From positions 2,850,501-2,914,500 of the forward strand of contig NC_090772.1 of NCBI RefSeq assembly GCF_001761485.1: 64,000 bases of DNA, in the 5' to 3' direction. The notes beneath the pieces are model-generated. The model saw only the letters and a program-made list of their open reading frames with translations, did not search any database and had not been told where the DNA came from. Both the position numbers and the translations under genes were made by a program. This document shows, one piece after another, positions 59,941-64,000 of this stretch. The DNA is from Yarrowia lipolytica (taxonomy: Eukaryota; Ascomycota; Dipodascomycetes; Dipodascales). Each line of letters starts with the position of its first letter. Position 1 is the stretch's first letter.

Positions 59941-62498
59941 TTATTGTATGCGGGGTAGAGGGGTGGTTGGGGGGAAAATAAATATGCTGGGTGTGTTCGT
60001 GAGACCTAGGTGGTAGCGCCGGTATGCTTTTTGTGTCTGTTGAAGGAGTGAAACTCCGACGTCAAGTGCGGTGTTGCGGGTTTTGAGCGTTATCTACACT
60101 GCAGTATCGCAACTAGCGTGGCTTGAGGTGTATGTTGATAGGAAGTTAGCTGATTAGGGTAAGGGCAAGTGTGTGGGGTAGGTTGTTATTGTTGGGTGGT
60201 AGGGGGTTGAACAGGCGGGCTCGCTGTCTCTATCGTGTTGACGGCTGTGTTTGGATCTTGTCTCCAACGCACTAGCTCGATATATATACATTTGCGCATT
60301 TTGTCGCTGTATGCTTGGACTGTGCGTGGTGTTTTGATTGCACTGTGCATAGTGCATCTTGTGCGGCGTTGGGGCTGATTTCGCAATCTTCGTTCGGGTC
60401 TGAGATGGCATATTTGGGACAAATATGCGTATCATTGTGACGAGAAAGATATTCCGAGTAAAATGGGTCTTTTGAAATTCTTGTAGCAGCGCTTTTTCGC
60501 ATTCGAGATCCATGCTGGCTCGTCCGTAGTGCTGTTATTAGGTTGTCTTGCTGAACTAAAACGACAACCTAAAGCAGAGGGTGCATGGATCTGTACAATC
60601 GTAGTGTCGTTTTGGGGCTGAATTTTGCCCGATTTTTTGGTACGCGAACGGCTGTGTGGGTCTATTATTGTCCAAAAGACAGTTCCGTCGCTTTATTTCG
60701 GGAGCAGCCGTCTTGCTCATCATTCACCATCGTATTCCCCGCGCGATAAATGTCAAAAATAAGACCATGTTTCCCGCAGAGCTTAATGGAAAAGTACGAC
60801 TGTAGACGAGCAGAAAGAAGTGGAGATTCCGCGACTCGAAGAACAAAAATGGGAATATTTCGTCGTGAAAACACCAATGGAGCCTGCCGCAATTGATTGC
60901 CGCCAAAATCTACGTCAAAATATCACGTCTATCACGTCTACAGTGCCTTTGACACCTGTCCAAACTCGCCTGAAACACCAATCTCAACAACCTTCGAGGT
61001 AATAACAAGGCTTTACGATAATACGGACGTTTTTGCACGTGGATGGATCTGGATATTTTCACAGATGTTACTGCAGCTTTTGGACGAGTATCGCATGCAC
61101 AGGTCTCAATGAGGATACGTACAGGGAGTATAATGCGGTTCGGAGTGCTTGCCGAATGTGAGGCATTCGGAGTGCAGTTTGAAACCAAGTGTATGAATAC
61201 GAAACAGCCTCAACACCCAACAAAATCGACAGTTCAATTACAGGTGTGGTAGAAAGGACCGTCAAAAATGCCGGTATAAGTACGGCCCACGGACCCCGTT
61301 TTCCCGAGAAACACTCGAAATCAAGACCTTGAAACGCATCCCCAAAGCTCGTGGAATCCATTGTCATCGTCGATGCACCGAAACGCCGCTTTGGGAACGG
61401 TTATACCAGACACACAGCTGGGAAGCAGGTAGACACTACAATAATAGCAAGCCCTGCCACCAAGTAGGGACGGGCATGATCCACTGTTGATGAAGCAGAC
61501 CTGAAAGGCGAAGACATACTAGCCTGCCGTCCGACGAAAGCGAAAGTTACACAAAACCACAATCGCCCGCATAGCACCTTCCCCCCTCGATCGCCGCTCT
61601 TCTCTACAGACTATGCTCTCCCGGCCTCGGCCCCTTGTAGGTTCATGCAGCATTATGCTGGACGAGCTGATCAGACGTTTGAAATACGAGAAAAAGAAAT
61701 ATGAGCATTTTGCACACCTTCTGGAAAGGTGGAATGATGTGGCCAATGTGGCATGTCCAACATGTCCCTCAAACCTGACATCTGCTGTGTGCTACATCGG
61801 ATATGCAACTACCATACAACACACCCCTTCTGATTGACTGGTGCCTAACCTCTTGACTGACGGACTGAACAAGAGCATCATAGTCACAATATTTATATGA
61901 TAGCCGAAACCAACAACGGAATCAATATACTAGGGATTCCAAGCTGGTTCAAACAAGACCGAAATATCTACCACTCACCTCAAAACATGTCTCAATATGT
62001 GCTGGTGTTATGCGCCGGTTCACCGTTTAGACGGGACTCGCACCGTACTTGCAGTAACTTCCTGGTCGAGATCCAAGACATAAAAGATCACGCAATGGAC
62101 CATGCTACCAATATGGACGTCGATTGAGCTTGAACCATCGTTGCAAGTTCGATTCATGAGTAACCTACCCATCTTACCCAATCAGTGGAAGATTTGTCTA
62201 CATACTGTACTGCACTGGGTACAGATGTTCCAATGCCCAGTGACTCATGTACCGGTACTTGTACGGATGAGAACTGTCATCACTAATACACCATATCTCC
62301 TCCAGTCACGCGTGTATCGTGTCTAGAATGTCGATCCACCTGTCAATCGATCCAGTAACCCTCGCCATCCTCGTATTCAATGTTGCATATCCACCCTCTT
62401 CCGCCACCTACTTAACGGCCTCTCCATAACACCAAATAAATTCACTATTAGCAAACAAGCTACCTAAAATATTACATTACCACACATCATGATTCGTC
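59941..62498. other. Intergenic region GLG1 / CDC10
   Basis: 2.6 kb with no gene I can support. Between 60186 and 60513 three overlapping minus-strand frames of 76-119 codons exist, one starting MRKSAATRISKDPFYSEYL. No splice signals join them and I reject a firm call. Another short frame at 61613-61837 (plus) has a charged helix-like middle. TACTGTA motifs near 62200. Confidence 0.5.
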
Positions 62499-63611
62499 CT
62501 ACCGCTTGTAGTAGCCACTGGGCACTGGGGGAGCCCCAACGGGCTGCTGGATACCATTGGTGTTAGGACCTGCGGATCCTGCACTGCCAGGCACACCGGC
62601 GGTGGAAGCAAAGGGATGCTGGGAATGGGGCTGGGGCTGGGGCTGAGGCTTGGGGACACCAGCGGGCGAAATGCCAGCACTCTGACCACTGCTGGTGTTC
62701 TCCTTCAGAGCAAGAAGCTGCTTGGATCGGAACGCCTCGTAGTGCACATGGGCGGTAGTCTCAATGAGATCCTGCAGATGGGAGCAAATGAGGAAGTTTC
62801 GCAGGTAGGGGAACTCGCAGTGAGTCTCGTCCTCCACGTTAACAACACCCCACCGGGTCTTTCGTCCTCGCACAGTCTTGCCCTTCACAACAACGTTCTT
62901 GTCGGAGCCAACCACAGCAAAGGGGATAAACTGCTTGATCTGTGCGTTTTGATACTGTTCGTCCTCGTCGTAGTCGGCCGAGTCCAGAGGGTACAGCTTG
63001 AGTCTGTGGTGGGCAAATTCCATCTGCACGGTCTCCTTGAAGGCCTGTCGTTCGGCCAGGGTTAGCGAGTCGCTCTTGGCGATGACGGGCACCACGTTGG
63101 CAATCTCAGTCAGCTTTTTGAGCACGACTATGTCGATGGGCTTGAGACCGTGGCCGGTGGGCTGGATGAAGAAGAGCACACAATGCACCCGGGTGTCGGG
63201 AAGATGCTTCTCTCGCTGCGCAGTCAGCTCCTTTCGAAGGTACTGGCTGTGCTGGTCCTTGATGTACTTGGTGATGGGGTCCCAGCACTTTTCGTTGTTG
63301 ACCTGGTCACCGTAACCAGGGGTATCGATGATGTTGAGCTTGAGACGCACGCCGTTCTCCTCAACCACATGACTGACGCACTTGATGTCGGGGGTCTTAG
63401 TGATGGGTTCGCCGGCCTCAGTTCGTCCAGAAGAAGATGCCAACTGCGACGCAAACAGAGTGTTGATGAGCGTGGTCTTTCCGAGACCAGACTGGCCCAC
63501 AACCATCAGGTTGAACTGGAACCCTCGCTTCAGAAGCCGTCGCTCAATCTGCTGGGTGATGGAGTCGAACCCGACCTTGCTGCCGGGCGTGATGGTTTCG
63601 GTGGACATCAT
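62499..63611 (-). CDS. CDC10: Septin, Cdc10 type
   Basis: A 370-residue septin. It begins VGFDSITQQIERRLLKRGFQFNLMVVGQ like Cdc10, whose N-terminus is short. GTPase motifs: P-loop GQSGLGKT (39-46), G3 DTPGYGD, G4 AKSD. The septin unique element follows around NFLICSHLQDLIETTAHVHYE. Unlike most septins there is no long coiled-coil C-terminus, matching Cdc10. The C-terminal tail here is Pro/Gln/Ser/Gly-rich, about 65 residues. Septin filaments form the bud-neck ring. Two adjacent ATGs (63611, 63608) are both possible starts. A TCACGTGA octamer lies about 200 bp upstream. Confidence 0.96.
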   Translation of the reverse strand: MMSTETITPGSKVGFDSITQQIERRLLKRGFQFNLMVVGQSGLGKTTLINTLFASQLASSSGRTEAGEPITKTPDIKCVSHVVEENGVRLKLNIIDTPGYGDQVNNEKCWDPITKYIKDQHSQYLRKELTAQREKHLPDTRVHCVLFFIQPTGHGLKPIDIVVLKKLTEIANVVPVIAKSDSLTLAERQAFKETVQMEFAHHRLKLYPLDSADYDEDEQYQNAQIKQFIPFAVVGSDKNVVVKGKTVRGRKTRWGVVNVEDETHCEFPYLRNFLICSHLQDLIETTAHVHYEAFRSKQLLALKENTSSGQSAGISPAGVPKPQPQPQPHSQHPFASTAGVPGSAGSAGPNTNGIQQPVGAPPVPSGYYKR

Positions 63612-64000
63612 TTATGAGTGGTTGTGTGGTGGTACAGATGTGTGTTGGTGATACGTACAATAGGGTGTATGTAATGCGTGTCGCGTTTCCCCTGAACTTT
63701 AATTTTCAAGTTGGAGGCCGGGTAACGGGAGGGAATGTGTGAGATTAGCCAAATGTGCCAGACATGGGTGATTTGGAGGGGGCTGAGGATAATATTTGAT
63801 CAATGACTCGATCACGTGATGTTTATGAGATTAGGAATGATTTCAATTTATATTATTAAGCAATTGGCGAGAATCAGTCTTGTTTGTTGCGACTGACGAG
63901 GTCGTAGCTAATCTCAAGACAAGACACAGTAATACAACCAGAAATAAGTGTAATGAACGACCTAAAGTCCCCAGGTGATAAAAATGGGGTTTATATAGGG
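63612..64000. other. CDC10 upstream region, to end of window
   Basis: 389 bp up to the window edge. It contains a TCACGTGA octamer at 63812-63819 and an AT-rich TATATTATT stretch after it. No gene. Confidence 0.55.
63812..63819. promoter_or_regulatory. TCACGTGA palindrome upstream of CDC10
   Basis: Perfect octamer, 201 bp upstream of the CDC10 ATG; the same spacing as upstream of ETFB. Confidence 0.45.

Noticed and set aside
60186-60513. Three overlapping minus-strand frames upstream of glycogenin that might be exons of one gene
   Set aside because: No GTGAGT/GTATGT donor or CTAAC-AG acceptor joins the frames, and no family was recognised.
61613-61837. 74-codon plus-strand frame with a charged helix-like segment
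   Set aside because: Too short, no family, no promoter element recognised.

Overview
The window reads as nuclear DNA of an ascomycete yeast, almost certainly Yarrowia lipolytica or a very close relative. The pointers are: mostly intronless genes with long intergenic spacers; rare short introns right at gene starts, with GTATGT or GTGAGT donors and a CTAAC branch site pressed against the CAG acceptor; dispersed single 5S rRNA genes, one of them fused behind a tRNA gene; several intron-bearing tRNAs; and protein families of fungal type (DUF3112, OPT, Lds/Rrt8, Upc2-like regulators). No plasmid, phage, CRISPR or bacterial operon structure is present.

Layout. 0-11 kb: ETF beta subunit, a 3.8 kb spacer, a DUF3112 membrane protein, a cluster of three intron-containing tRNAs (Tyr, Glu, Ile), a dienelactone-hydrolase-like enzyme and a C2-domain protein with a 47-nt intron. 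11-20 kb: a cytosolic gamma-glutamyltransferase-like enzyme, a secreted subtilisin-type protease, a small zinc-finger protein and actin-capping protein beta, whose intron follows its ATG directly. 21-34 kb: the NPC1-like sterol transporter NCR1, a GPI-anchored surface protein with about 22 repeats of 31 residues, a tiny Cys-rich ORF and an oligopeptide transporter. 35-46 kb: a tRNA-Glu/5S rRNA dicistronic gene, an RBR ubiquitin ligase (ITT1 type), an Lds/Rrt8-like membrane protein and a 6.7 kb gene desert whose only clear gene is a solitary 5S rRNA. 46-64 kb: the FANCM-type helicase MPH1, an RS-rich orphan, a regulator-like protein without a DNA-binding domain, chaperonin CCT7, a URE2-type glutathione transferase, a Prx5/Ahp1-type peroxiredoxin, glycogenin and septin CDC10.

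The genes are independent housekeeping and accessory units, not a pathway cluster. Some share themes: redox and mitochondrial metabolism (ETFB, peroxiredoxin, GST), cytoskeleton and division (CAP2, CDC10, possibly the C2 protein), nutrient and sterol handling (NCR1, OPT, protease).

I found no convincing new multi-gene system. The most striking element is the tRNA-5S fusion, a known peculiarity of this species. Here it can be compared with the solitary 5S copy, and all sequence differences fall at positions that keep rRNA pairing. Other leads are strong intergenic enrichment of the octamer TCACGTGA, a probable tRNA relic and the unexplained desert at 39-46 kb.
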